A DNA stretch of 64,000 nt. Source: Luteimonas vadosa (GTDB lineage: Bacteria; Pseudomonadota; Gammaproteobacteria; Xanthomonadales; Xanthomonadaceae). Shown in pieces: positions 1-8,434 of the stretch (position 1 is its first letter; each line of letters opens with the position of its first letter). The position numbers and the translations under genes were made by a program. Under the pieces are notes generated by a model, which saw only the letters and a program-made list of their open reading frames with translations, did no database searches and was not told where the DNA came from. The stretch covers positions 310,001 through 374,000 of the forward strand of contig NZ_BAABJY010000001.1 in the NCBI RefSeq assembly GCF_039543545.1. The letters are read 5' to 3'.

Positions 1-1220
1 TGTCCGCGTTCGCCGAGCAGCGGCTCGCGCCGGCCTATCGCGCGCGACTGGGTGAAGGCGCCACCGCCCATCTCCGCGCTTTGCGCGAGGCCGCGCGCGA
101 AGCGCTCGGCGACGTCGCCGTGGAGATGGAGGAAGACGGCCTGCACCTGGTCATCTCCGACACGCGCTTCGCCGACTATCGGCTGGCGATCGACGACGCC
201 GGCCTGCTCACCGCGCTGGAACTGGTGAAATCCGGCGTGGCCGTGGTCCCCGCGGCACCGGCCCTGACCTGGGAGTCGCTGCCCGGCGCGCTGCGCGAGG
301 CCGAGGCCAGGGGTTTCTCCGGCGTGGTGTCGGCAACGCGGGATGGCAGGCCGGTGCTCAGGCAGGCCTATGGCCTGGCCGATCGCGAACGCCGTCGTGC
401 GACCAAACTCGACACCATCTACGGCATCGGCTCGGCGCCGATCGACTTCACCGTCACCGCAACCTACCTGCTGGTGCAGCGTGGCAGGCTGTCGCTGGAC
501 GACAGGATCGGCAAGTTCATCCCCGGCGTCCCCGCCGACCGGAGCGCGATGACCATCGGCCACCTGCTGGGCGGTCGCTCGGGCCTGCCCGATTTCCCCG
601 CGCAGGAGAGCGACTGGGACGCCGACCTCGCGTGGATCGACCGCGACACCTTCGTCGCGCGGGTCATGGCGCAGCCGCTGCTGTTCGCGCCGGGCACTGC
701 ATCGGCGCATTCTCACGGCGCCTACGGCCTGCTGGCGGCAATCATCGAACTGGCGACCGGCGAGCGCTACCGCGACTTCATCCAGCGCGAGATCCTCGAT
801 GTCGCCGGCATGCGGCGCACCGGCTTCTACGGCGACCGCAAGGAGTTTTCGCTCGACGACTTCGCCGTGGGTTACGGGCCGAGTAGCGTTGGCCTGCCCA
901 ACATCCCGCCCAACTGGGGGCCGACCTCCTGGCTGGTCATGGGCAGCGGCGGAATGTATTCCACCCTCGAAGACATGCAGCGATTCCACGACGCCATCTC
1001 GGCCGGCCGCATCCTGCGTGATCCCTGGCGCGCGGAGCAGGCCGGGCCAAGGGTCGGCGTCGACGGGTCAGACCGCGGCTACCACCACTTCCACGCATTC
1101 GACGGCAAGGGCAACCGCATCGAGCTGCTGATGAACGGCGAAGGCCGAACCGAGCAGATGCGCGCCTTGCAGCGGGCGATGGAGCAGCTCGTGGAGCCGC
1201 CGCCGCGTGGCGGCCCATAA
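1..1220 (+). CDS. serine hydrolase / beta-lactamase-fold protein, 5'-partial, probable pseudoenzyme
   Basis: The frame is open to the left edge, so the start lies outside the window; an internal TTG at 81 would give 379 residues. After about 65 residues of an N-terminal domain, the protein has the class C beta-lactamase/esterase fold: IYGIGS, then a helix ending GRLSLDDRIGKFIP, later HLLGGRSGLPDF and a GERYRDFIQ helix. The usual SxxK nucleophile motif reads S118-A-P-I121 (counted from the TTG), so the general-base Lys is Ile. The usual YxN motif reads H210-S-H212. No clear third HxG/KTG motif is visible. The fold assignment is strong. Loss of activity is inferred from these substitutions; a binding or structural role is possible. 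The next gene starts about 155 bp downstream. Confidence 0.75.
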   Translation, partial: SAFAEQRLAPAYRARLGEGATAHLRALREAAREALGDVAVEMEEDGLHLVISDTRFADYRLAIDDAGLLTALELVKSGVAVVPAAPALTWESLPGALREAEARGFSGVVSATRDGRPVLRQAYGLADRERRRATKLDTIYGIGSAPIDFTVTATYLLVQRGRLSLDDRIGKFIPGVPADRSAMTIGHLLGGRSGLPDFPAQESDWDADLAWIDRDTFVARVMAQPLLFAPGTASAHSHGAYGLLAAIIELATGERYRDFIQREILDVAGMRRTGFYGDRKEFSLDDFAVGYGPSSVGLPNIPPNWGPTSWLVMGSGGMYSTLEDMQRFHDAISAGRILRDPWRAEQAGPRVGVDGSDRGYHHFHAFDGKGNRIELLMNGEGRTEQMRALQRAMEQLVEPPPRGGP

Positions 1221-1375
1221 CGGGGCGGGCTCCACCTTCGAAGAGGCGCTCCGCTCGACAGTCTGTGCCTTCGGCCGCTTGGCCATCGCGGCTCAATCAC
1301 GTCGTGCTCGCGGGTACGCAGACTATGCTGCAATGCAACAAACGGTCGCCCGTCGGCGACGCCAGGAGCAATCCC

Positions 1376-2533
1376 TTGAAGATACTCGACGCCTTGCTGG
1401 CGCGCCGCCGCGACGCGCAACGCGACACGCCTGTCGCGAGCGCACCCGCACTGCGGGACCGGATTACCGCCACGATCGATGACGCGCTGGCTTCGGCAGG
1501 CCTGACCCGGGACACCGTCGACGGCGCCGCCATTGCAGGCGTCATCGATGGCGCGCTGGTCCGGGCGGGGCTGCGCGGACCCGGTGACCTGCCTGGCCCA
1601 GCGGTGACCCAGGCGCCCCTGCGGGCAGCGGAGGCGGCTGGGCGCAGCGCCACGGCGCGCGATCCCGCGGGGAGTTTCCTTGCCAGGACGTACGCGGGAC
1701 CGGAGGGCACCCTCGCCTACATGCTCCATGTCCCGGCCGGCTACGACACGGACGCCACCCGCCGCTTTCCGTTGCTGGTGATGCTGCATGGCTGCACGCA
1801 GTCGCCCCAGGATTTTGCGGCCGGGACGCGCATGAATGCACTGGCCGACGTGCACGGGCTGCTGGTGGCGTACCCCGCCCAGTCCGCGAACGCCAACGGC
1901 TCGAGGTGCTGGAACTGGTTCCGGCCCAAGGACCAGGCACGCGGCGCCGGCGAACCCGCCCTGATCGCGGGCATGGCTGCCGAGGTCACGTCCGCCTATC
2001 GCGTGGATCCGGCGCGCACCTATGTCGCAGGTCTCTCTGCGGGGGCCGCCATGGCCGTGGTCCTGGGCAGGACCTATCCGGATGTGTTTGCAGCGGTGGG
2101 CGTCCACTCCGGCCTGCCCTATGGCGCGGCGGATGATGTGGCTTCGGCGTTCAGCGCGATGAAATCGGGCGCATCGCGCGGGGACCGTGCAGCACCCCGC
2201 CACGCGGAAAAGGCAGTGCCCACCATCGTCTTCCATGGCGACCGCGACCATACGGTGACCGCCGCAAACGGCGCCGCCGTCGTCGCCCAGGTCACCGGTG
2301 CCGCCCCGGCCGGGCTCACCACGCAACAGGACAGCGGCACCGCCAGCGGCGGACGCAGCTACACCCGCACGCGCCACGCCGACGCTTCGGGCAGGACGCT
2401 GGTGGAGGAATGGCAAGTACACGGCGGCGGCCATGCCTGGATGGGGGGCAGCGCAAAGGGCACGTATACCGATCCGCAAGGCCCGGATGCCTCGGCGGAG
2501 ATGGTTCGCTTCTTCCTGCAGCACAGCCTCTGA
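1376..2533 (+). CDS. PHB-depolymerase-family esterase (LpqC-like)
   Basis: An alpha/beta hydrolase of the extracellular poly(3-hydroxybutyrate) depolymerase type 1 family, here 385 aa. The oxyanion segment LHGCTQ (near residue 138), lipase box GLSAGA (Ser221), FHGDRDHTV with the acid residue, and a C-terminal GGGHAWMGG carrying the catalytic His are all visible. I chose TTG at 1376 because AGGAG sits 8 bases upstream (1364-1368); the frame is open further upstream but an ATG at 1325 lacks a good ribosome site. The first 100 residues are a helical extension seen in other proteobacterial members. No signal peptide is visible, so export is doubtful. Substrates could be short polyhydroxyalkanoates or acetylated polysaccharides. 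The gene appears monocistronic. Confidence 0.8.
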   Translation: MKILDALLARRRDAQRDTPVASAPALRDRITATIDDALASAGLTRDTVDGAAIAGVIDGALVRAGLRGPGDLPGPAVTQAPLRAAEAAGRSATARDPAGSFLARTYAGPEGTLAYMLHVPAGYDTDATRRFPLLVMLHGCTQSPQDFAAGTRMNALADVHGLLVAYPAQSANANGSRCWNWFRPKDQARGAGEPALIAGMAAEVTSAYRVDPARTYVAGLSAGAAMAVVLGRTYPDVFAAVGVHSGLPYGAADDVASAFSAMKSGASRGDRAAPRHAEKAVPTIVFHGDRDHTVTAANGAAVVAQVTGAAPAGLTTQQDSGTASGGRSYTRTRHADASGRTLVEEWQVHGGGHAWMGGSAKGTYTDPQGPDASAEMVRFFLQHSL

Positions 2534-2685
2534 CGCGCCGACCGGCCAGTCTGGCATCCTGGCGACGCGCGGGAAAAACGCACGCCGACCTTGCCCACAC
2601 CACCCGATCCGTCGTGTCCTTTGGCACATGGCGCGCGTACCTGCCCTTGTTACCGTCGCGCCCTCGTCGACCCCGGGGACCCGCC

Positions 2686-3750
2686 GTGCGCATGCTGCTC
2701 GTGGCCATGATGCTTTCGCTGAGTTTTCCCGCGGCGGCGCAATACACACCGCCGCTGGGGGCCAACCCCCAAGTGGGTGGACCGCGGACGCAGATGTTGA
2801 CGCTCGCCAGCACGCACCTGTCGGGGCATTCCGGCAAGTGGTCGCCGGCGTGGCTGGAGCCGCTGCTCCGTCCCCTGGTGGCCTGGCGGCCGCAACTGGT
2901 CACGATCGAGCAGCTGTCGGGATCGCAGTGCGAAAGCATGCGCGGCAATCCGGTTGTTTTCGGCGAGATCTTCGAAACCTACTGTCGGGACGCCACGCCA
3001 TTCCAACGCGCACTGCGTATGAGTCAGCCGCAGGCCGGCCGCGAAGCAGAACGGCTGCTCGCCTCCTGGCCCGCCAGGCCGACCCCGGCGCAGCGGCGGC
3101 AGCTCGCCATGCTGTTCCTGGCGGCTGGCGACTTCGGGTCCGCGATGGTCCAGTGGCTGCGCTTGCCCGCAGCCGAGCGCGTTGCCGTCGATGGCCTCAC
3201 CGAGGATGCGCTGAAGTTCCTGACGCGATCGAATGGCCGAATGAACGAGTCCTACGACGTGGCGGCCGTCGTCGCGGCACGCGTCGGGCTGGAACGCGTG
3301 CATGCGATCGATGACCACACCAGCGACGGCATCTTCCAGGACGTGGACCCAGGGTACGGGCCCTGGCAACAGGCGCGTTTCGACCGGCTGCGCGGCAGCC
3401 AGGCCCTGGCGCGACTGGAGTCGGCCGAAGCGGCGGTGCGCGACGGCCAGAGCCTGCTCGCCTACTACCGGGCCATGAACGCGGCGCACGCACTGGATGC
3501 GCAAGCCGGGCTCGACTTCGGCGGCGCCTTCGCCGACGGGCATCCGGAACGCTTCGGCCGTCTTTACGGCGCCTGGTGGGAAACCCGCAACCTGCGCATG
3601 GTCGCCAACATCCGCGAAGCGACCGCGCTGCATCCGGGCGCGCGCGTGCTCAACATCGTCGGCGCATCGCACAAGCCGTGGTTCGACCAGTGGGCACGTC
3701 AGATGGGCGACGTCGAAGTCGTGGCGGCGGACGAGATCCTCGGGGACTGA
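2686..3750 (+). CDS. secreted DUF5694-like protein
   Basis: 354 aa beginning with a clean signal peptide (RMLLVAMMLSLSFPAAAQ), so the mature protein should be periplasmic or extracellular. The body matches the general pattern of DUF5694, a family distantly related to the TraB/GumN group: an early LASTHLS motif, a VTIEQLSG segment, and a C-terminal VLNIVGASHKPWF motif. The GTG at 2686 (or ATG at 2692) is chosen because it places the signal peptide exactly at the N-terminus; the open frame upstream is non-secretory. No enzymatic activity is established for the family. Neighbours give no functional hint. Confidence 0.65.
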   Translation: MRMLLVAMMLSLSFPAAAQYTPPLGANPQVGGPRTQMLTLASTHLSGHSGKWSPAWLEPLLRPLVAWRPQLVTIEQLSGSQCESMRGNPVVFGEIFETYCRDATPFQRALRMSQPQAGREAERLLASWPARPTPAQRRQLAMLFLAAGDFGSAMVQWLRLPAAERVAVDGLTEDALKFLTRSNGRMNESYDVAAVVAARVGLERVHAIDDHTSDGIFQDVDPGYGPWQQARFDRLRGSQALARLESAEAAVRDGQSLLAYYRAMNAAHALDAQAGLDFGGAFADGHPERFGRLYGAWWETRNLRMVANIREATALHPGARVLNIVGASHKPWFDQWARQMGDVEVVAADEILGD

Positions 3751-4090
3751 CCAGCCGGGCCAGGGGTCTGTTTCGCACCCGTTCTTTTTTTGGTCAGTGT
3801 GGGCGACCCGCGAGCGGCTCTCCGGGTACGGCAACCAGATGGTTGGCGTACGGCCGAATGCCGAGCCGAGCGTCCCGATGGGCCAGAGACTCGCGGAGGG
3901 CTTTCAAGGAAAGCCTCGATCGCGCTTGCCGCCAGCATCGGCCCACGCGCTCAACTGCGGGCGTGAGGGCTGGGCCACGACCGTCCCGTCGCCTCTCGGC
4001 ATCGATCGTCAAACCGACAGCAGCGCCGGATCCATCACCGACCGGCGCAGTCTCCCCCTGGCCCGAATGATCCGTGGGTTGGCCTCTAGA
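3751..4090. other. 340-bp intergenic stretch, no gene seen
   Basis: This gap lies between the converging 3' ends of the DUF5694-like gene and nrdJb. Reading frames through it have no family resemblance and no ribosome site. A T-rich patch (cgttctttttttgg, around 3780-3793) may contribute to termination, but I found no good stem in front of it. Confidence 0.5.
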
Positions 4091-4879
4091 TCAGCCGCAC
4101 TTCGAATACCCACAATTCAAGCAAGTCGCACACCCATCCATCAGCACCACCGCCTTCGCGCTGCACTTGTGGCACATGGTCGCGGACGGCGGGAACGCCA
4201 CGCCGTCGCCGGTGACTTCGACGTCCTCGTCCTTCGGGTCGTCCTGGACCTTGGGGTCCGGGAACAGGTCGGGGCTTACGTCAGAGTTTTTTTTTGAGCG
4301 GAGCTCGTAGGCGCGGCGCTTCTCGGCGATCAGCGCGCGCTGCTCGGGGCTCATGTCGGGGTCGTGGAGCATGCCGATGGACTTGAGGTGGTCCTCGACG
4401 ATGCTGCCCAGCTCGGCGACCAGCGACGGCATGTACACGCCGCCGGCCTTGAAGTAGCCGCCCTTGGGGTCGAACACGGCCTTCATTTCCTCGACGAGGA
4501 AGGTCACGTCGCCGCCCTTGCGGAACACGGCGGACATGATCCGGGTCAGCGCCACGATCCACTGGAAGTGCTCCATCGACTTGCAGTTGATGAAGACCTC
4601 GAACGGGCGGCGCTGCTCGTGCTCGGTGCCGGCGTTGAGCACGATGTCGTTGATGGTCACGTACATGGCGTGCTCCACCAGCGGCGACTTGATCTTGTAG
4701 GTGCTGCCGATCAGCACCTCGGGGCGCTCGATGCGCTCGTGCATCTGGATCACGTTGGTCGACGCAAGCTCCGCCTCGGCCTGCTCGCGGGCGACGGAAG
4801 CACCAGCGGCGGCCTTGTCCCGTTCCTCGGCGGTGACGACGGCGTATCCCTTGATTTTCTTGTCGATCTTGACGGCCAT
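4091..4879 (-). CDS. nrdJb: class II ribonucleotide reductase, C-terminal component (NrdJb)
   Basis: 262 aa, the separate C-terminal piece of a B12-dependent ribonucleotide reductase. Residues 30-165 form the TSCPD region (CKSMEHFQWIVALTRIMSAV, then FRKGGDV). The tail carries a zinc-ribbon-like set of cysteines (CHKCSAK, CATCLNCGYSKCG) that in full-length NrdJ regenerates the active-site disulfide. Together with the 728-residue large part the total is about 990 residues, the size of an undivided NrdJ. Split nrdJa/nrdJb genes are known in Pseudomonas. An A9 run (4287-4295, plus-strand T9) lies between the TSCPD region and the Cys-rich tail. AGGA precedes the ATG. It lies last in the block nrdJa-hctB-nrdJb. 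Confidence 0.88.
   Translation of the reverse strand: MAVKIDKKIKGYAVVTAEERDKAAAGASVAREQAEAELASTNVIQMHERIERPEVLIGSTYKIKSPLVEHAMYVTINDIVLNAGTEHEQRRPFEVFINCKSMEHFQWIVALTRIMSAVFRKGGDVTFLVEEMKAVFDPKGGYFKAGGVYMPSLVAELGSIVEDHLKSIGMLHDPDMSPEQRALIAEKRRAYELRSKKNSDVSPDLFPDPKVQDDPKDEDVEVTGDGVAFPPSATMCHKCSAKAVVLMDGCATCLNCGYSKCG
4287..4295 (-). repeat. A9 homopolymer inside nrdJb
   Basis: Nine consecutive A residues on the coding strand encode Ser-Lys-Lys-Asn in a gene that is otherwise very GC-rich. Adding one A would end the protein at TGA two codons later (S-K-K-K-L-stop). Removing one A would end it at TAA (S-K-K-T-L-T-stop). Either slip therefore removes the cysteine-rich tail. Such runs are classic sites for polymerase slippage. 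Confidence 0.9.
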
Positions 4880-4957
4880 GACGCGATTCCTGGTTGTGCG
4901 GTGTGTCCGGAGGTTGCTTGCTTGCGGTTGCGGTGGTGCTCGACGGGTGCGGGTGGG

Positions 4958-5001
4958 CCCTCACCCCAACCCCTCTCCCGCGAGCGGGAGAGGGGCTTTT
5001 T
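4958..5001. repeat. REP-like hairpin element
   Basis: The element reads ccctcaccccaacccctctc followed by a perfect 11-bp stem (cccctctcccg/cgggagagggg, 4970-4980 with 4985-4995) and a T5 run on the plus strand. It sits in the short gap between the histone-like gene and nrdJb. A relative with the same ccctcacccc-aaccc shoulder occurs at 24290-24345. On the plus strand it looks like a terminator, but both flanking genes run on the minus strand, so a REP-like role is likelier. Confidence 0.6.
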
Positions 5002-5006
5002 GCGGA

Positions 5007-5738
5007 TTACTTCTTCGCTGCGCCGGTAGCGGCGGCCTTCTTGCCACCGGCCTTGCGGCTGGCGGTCTTCTTCACCTTGGCCGACTTGCGGGCGGCCTTG
5101 GCGGTGCTCTTCTGCACCTTCTTTGCGGCCTTCCCGACGGCCTTGGTCGTGCGCTTGCGGGCGGTGGTCGCCTTCTTCGCGGTCTTCCTGGCCGCCTTGC
5201 GGACGGCTTTCTTCGCTGCCGTCTTCTTCTTGGCCGCCTTGCGGGTGGCCTTCTTGGCCGTCTTGCGCGCGGTCGTCTTCTTCGCGGCCTTGCGTGCGGT
5301 CTTCTTCGCGGGGGCCTTCTTCGCCGTCGACTTGCGCGTGGCCTTGCGGGCGGTCGTCTTCTTCTTGGCGGCCTTGCGCGTGGTCTTCTTCGCCGCGGTC
5401 TTCTTCTTTGCCGCCTTCTTGGCGGTCTTCTTCTTCGCAGCCTTCTTCTTGCCGGTCTTCTTCTCCAGCGCGGCGGCCTCGGCCTTGGCGGCGGCGGCGG
5501 CGGCGGCCAGGGACTTCTTGGTCTTGGCGACGCGCTTCTTCACTGCCTTGCTCGCATCGGCGGCCGTCTTGCTCACCGCGGCGCCGGCGTTGCTTGCGGT
5601 CTTGCGCACGGTCGCCGCGGCGCCGCTTGCGGTGGAAGCCGCTGCGGCACCGAGGTTGGCCGCGGTGTCCTTCACGTTCTCGGCGGCCTTGGACAGCGTC
5701 GCCGCCACGCCTTTGGCCTTGGTTTTCTTCTTGCTCAT
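5007..5738 (-). CDS. histone H1-like Lys/Ala-rich DNA-binding protein
   Basis: 243 aa of very biased composition. An N-terminal Ala-rich stretch (residues 10-75, ATLSKAAENVKDTAANLGAA) is followed by about 150 residues of near-repeats such as KKTAKKAAKKKTAAKKT, resembling eukaryotic H1 tails and the Hc2/HctB and AlgP families. The repeats explain why the opposite strand appears as a long Phe/Ala ORF. Such proteins bind DNA non-specifically and compact the nucleoid or modulate promoters. The repeat tract is expected to vary in length among strains. It lies between the two RNR halves on the same strand, 127 bp before nrdJb, and may be cotranscribed. GAGGA lies about 9 bases before the ATG. Confidence 0.85.
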   Translation of the reverse strand: MSKKKTKAKGVAATLSKAAENVKDTAANLGAAAASTASGAAATVRKTASNAGAAVSKTAADASKAVKKRVAKTKKSLAAAAAAAKAEAAALEKKTGKKKAAKKKTAKKAAKKKTAAKKTTRKAAKKKTTARKATRKSTAKKAPAKKTARKAAKKTTARKTAKKATRKAAKKKTAAKKAVRKAARKTAKKATTARKRTTKAVGKAAKKVQKSTAKAARKSAKVKKTASRKAGGKKAAATGAAKK

Positions 5739-5857
5739 CGGGGTTGTCCTCGTCGTTCGTTTTTGATACGGGCATGTACCCGCGGGGCGGAATGTAGCGC
5801 GAAGTCGGCGGCAAGTGTGCGAATGCGTGAATGCATCGAAACCGTTGCCCCGGTCGC

Positions 5858-5905
5858 CGCCCCCACCCCCGCCCCTCTCCCGCGAGCGGAAGAAGGGTTC
5901 CAGGC
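5858..5905. repeat. degenerate REP-like element
   Basis: The sequence cccctctcccgcgagcggaa resembles the left half of the 4958-5001 element, but its right arm is decayed (cggaagaaggg). It lies between the nrdJa stop and the histone-like gene start. Confidence is limited because the stem is imperfect. Confidence 0.4.
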
Positions 5906-5909
5906 GGTA

Positions 5910-8096
5910 TCAGAACTTGCCGTAGTACCCCTCCTTGAGCGCATCGAACAGGTTGGCGGCGGTGTGCATCTCGCCGTCGTATTCCACCTGTTCGTTGCCC
6001 TTGACCTCCACCGTGCTGCCGTCCTCGAGTTCGAAGCGGTAGGTGGTGTTCTCCAGGTCCGCCTCCTTGACCAGCACGCCCTGGAAGGCGGCGGGGTTGA
6101 AGCGGAACGTGGTGCAACCCTTCAGTCCCTTGGCGTGGGCGTAGGTGTAGATGTCCTTGAAATCCTCGTAGGGATAGTCGGTCGGCACGTTGGCGGTCTT
6201 GGAGATCGACGAGTCGACCCACTTCTGCGCCGCGGCCTGGACGTCGACGTGCTCCTTCGGGCTGATGTCGTCGGCGCTGATGAAGTAGTCCGGCAGCCGG
6301 GCGTCGGCCTCCTCGGAGAACGGCATCGCCCGCGCGTTGACCAGGTGGCGGTAGGCGAGCAGCTCGTAGGAGAACACGTCGACCTTCTCCTTGGACTTCT
6401 TGCCCTCGCGGATGACGTTGCGGCTGTAGTGGTGCGCGAACGAGGGCTCGATGCCGTTGGAGGCGTTGTTGGCCAGGCTCAGCGAGATGGTGCCGGTGGG
6501 CGCGATCGAGCTGTGGTGGGTGAAGCGCGCGCCGGTCTCGGCCAAGGCCTCGACCAGGTCCGGGGCGACGGTGGCGAGCTGCTGCATGTAGCGCGAGTAC
6601 TTGGCATGCAGCAGGCGGCCTTCGATCATCTGCCCGACGCGCCAGCCGTCCCTTGCCATCTCCGGCCGCTTGCGCAGCATCTCGGCGGTGACCTCGAACT
6701 GCTCGTCCATGATCGGCGCCGGGCCCTTCTCCTCGGCCAGCGCCAGCCCGGTCTCCCAGCCGGCGACGGCCATCTCGCGGGCGATGCGCTCGGTGAACTC
6801 GCAGGACTCGTCGCTGCCGTACTTCATCCGCAGCATGGTCAGCGTGCTGCCCAGGCCGAGGAAACCCATGCCGTGGCGGCGCTTGCGCATGATCTCGTCA
6901 CGCTGCTGCTGCAGGGGCAAGCCGTTGATCTCGACCACGTTGTCCAGCATGCGGGTGAACACGCGCACCACTTCCTTGTATTCCTCCCAGTCGAACGTCG
7001 CGCGGTCGGTGAAGGGGTGCTGCACGAACTTGGTCAGGTTGACCGATCCCAGCAGGCACGCGCCGTAGGGCGGCAGCGGCTGCTCGCCGCAGGGATTGGT
7101 GGCGCGGATGTTCTCGCACCACCAGTTGTTGTTCATCTCGTTGACGCGGTCGATCAGGATGAAGCCCGGCTCGGCGTAGTCGTAGGTGGACACCATGATC
7201 ATGTCCCACAGGTGCCGGGCCTTGACCGTGCCGTAGACCCTGCAGGCGACCAGGCCGTCGTCGCGCACCACGTAGTTCTGGTGCTGCGGCCAGTCGCGCC
7301 AGACGATCTTTTCGGCATCGGCCAGGTCGACGTCGCCCTTTTCCTTGGCGTTGATGGGGAACACCAGCGGCCAGTCGGCGTCCTTGTCCACCGCCTCCAT
7401 GAAGCCGTCGGTGATCAGCAGCGACAGGTTGAACTGGCGCAGGCGGCCGTCCTCGCGCTTGGCGCGGATGAAGTCGCGCACGTCCGGGTGGCTGACGTCG
7501 AAGGTGCCCATCTGCGCGCCGCGGCGGCCGCCGGCGCTGGACACGGTGAAGCACATCTTGTCGTAGATATCCATGAAGGACATCGGGCCGGAGGTGTAGG
7601 CGCCGGCGCCGGCGACGAAGGCGCCCCGGGGGCGCAGGGTCGAGAATTCGTAGCCGATGCCGCAACCGGCCTTGAGCGTCAATCCGGCCTCGTGGACCTT
7701 CTCCAGGATGCCGTCCATCGAATCGATGATGGTGCCCGACACGGTGCAGTTGATCGTGCTGGTCGCGGGCTTGTGCTCGAGCGCGCCGGCGTTGGAGGTG
7801 ATGCGGCCGGCGGGGATCGCGCCGCGGCGCAGCGCCCAGGCGAAGCGCTCGTTCCAGCGCTCGCGCGCCTCGGGCGTGGGTTCGGCGTCGGCCAGGGCGC
7901 GGGCAACGCGCCGGTAGGTCCCGTCGATGTCCGGATCCACCGGGTCGCCGGCCTTGGTCTTGAGGCGGTACTTCTTGTCCCAGATGTCGGCCGAGGCCGG
8001 CTGCATCGGGACGAGATCCCGGGTGGCGGCGCCCTGCGCCCCGTCGTCCGTGTCGTCCACCACCTTCTTGACCGCCTCCAGTCTCGCCGTGCTCAT
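5910..8096 (-). CDS. nrdJa: adenosylcobalamin-dependent ribonucleotide reductase, catalytic part (NrdJa)
   Basis: 728 aa. It reduces ribonucleotides to deoxyribonucleotides using a thiyl radical made from adenosylcobalamin, so it works with or without oxygen. Visible landmarks are TSTINCTVSG with the first active-site Cys (residues about 135-144), the AGCGIGYEFS loop, SSAGGRRGAQMGTFDVSHPD, the radical-Cys motif NPCGEQ, YGACLLGSVNL, and HHSSIAPTGTISL near the end. It stops before the TSCPD/zinc tail, which is encoded separately at 4091-4879. TAAGGAG precedes the ATG. A promoter and paired NrdR-type boxes lie about 280-365 bp upstream. Which other RNR classes the genome has cannot be seen here. 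Confidence 0.93.
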   Translation of the reverse strand: MSTARLEAVKKVVDDTDDGAQGAATRDLVPMQPASADIWDKKYRLKTKAGDPVDPDIDGTYRRVARALADAEPTPEARERWNERFAWALRRGAIPAGRITSNAGALEHKPATSTINCTVSGTIIDSMDGILEKVHEAGLTLKAGCGIGYEFSTLRPRGAFVAGAGAYTSGPMSFMDIYDKMCFTVSSAGGRRGAQMGTFDVSHPDVRDFIRAKREDGRLRQFNLSLLITDGFMEAVDKDADWPLVFPINAKEKGDVDLADAEKIVWRDWPQHQNYVVRDDGLVACRVYGTVKARHLWDMIMVSTYDYAEPGFILIDRVNEMNNNWWCENIRATNPCGEQPLPPYGACLLGSVNLTKFVQHPFTDRATFDWEEYKEVVRVFTRMLDNVVEINGLPLQQQRDEIMRKRRHGMGFLGLGSTLTMLRMKYGSDESCEFTERIAREMAVAGWETGLALAEEKGPAPIMDEQFEVTAEMLRKRPEMARDGWRVGQMIEGRLLHAKYSRYMQQLATVAPDLVEALAETGARFTHHSSIAPTGTISLSLANNASNGIEPSFAHHYSRNVIREGKKSKEKVDVFSYELLAYRHLVNARAMPFSEEADARLPDYFISADDISPKEHVDVQAAAQKWVDSSISKTANVPTDYPYEDFKDIYTYAHAKGLKGCTTFRFNPAAFQGVLVKEADLENTTYRFELEDGSTVEVKGNEQVEYDGEMHTAANLFDALKEGYYGKF

Positions 8097-8373
8097 GCTG
8101 CTCCCGTCTCCTTAGAACCCGTGGCCCGGGTCTTGCCCGGCGCCTTTGTTGTTGTCGTGTTGCCGCCGTGCGCCAGTGCCGGCCGTCGATCCCGCCCTCG
8201 ACCGCCGGCGCTTCCGCGGCGACGGCGAGGCCGTGGCCGCGGCGCCGGCGTCATTCGCGCCTGTCGCCCCCGACCCCCGTTTTCCTGCCGTGTGCCGCCG
8301 TGTCCATCCCAGTGCCGTCCCCCGTCGCCACCGATCCCGGCCCGTTTCCCGCGCTTGGCGAATCCCGGGAAAT
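8097..8373 (-). other. long 5' leader of nrdJa
   Basis: If transcription begins just after the -10 at 8435-8440, the nrdJa mRNA has a leader of about 330 nt, of which this is the part below the NrdR boxes. It has no credible gene. I searched by eye for a cobalamin-riboswitch B12 box and did not find one. Its length leaves room for an unrecognised RNA element. Confidence 0.45.
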
Positions 8374-8420
8374 CCCCACTACTTGGGCCTGTTCAACTTC
8401 GCCAACCCTAGATGTTGTGG
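8374..8420 (-). promoter_or_regulatory. paired NrdR-type boxes upstream of nrdJa
   Basis: Two 16-bp sites read on the minus strand as CCACAACATCTAGGGT (8405-8420) and GGCCCAAGTAGTGGGG (8374-8389). The first fits the known NrdR consensus ACACwATATATwGTGT closely (CnACwAnAT-TAG core); the second is weaker but is itself an inverted repeat (CCCAagtagTGGG). Their start-to-start distance is exactly 31 bp, three helical turns, the spacing typical of paired NrdR boxes. They lie immediately downstream of the predicted promoter, where the repressor would block transcription. Confidence 0.65.
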
Positions 8421-8434
8421 CGGCGCGGGAATTG

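Noticed and set aside
5007..5738. tandem repeats in the histone-like gene as a CRISPR-like or satellite array
   Set aside because: The repeats are codon-phased Lys/Ala coding sequence of irregular unit length with no spacers.
8097..8373. cobalamin riboswitch in the nrdJa leader
   Set aside because: No B12-box sequence on the minus strand; only the leader length supports it.
4701..8411. 1236-residue open frame on the plus strand opposite nrdJa and the histone-like gene
   Set aside because: It is a shadow: composition is repetitive Leu/Gly/Arg without family features, and the minus strand holds clear genes with motifs.
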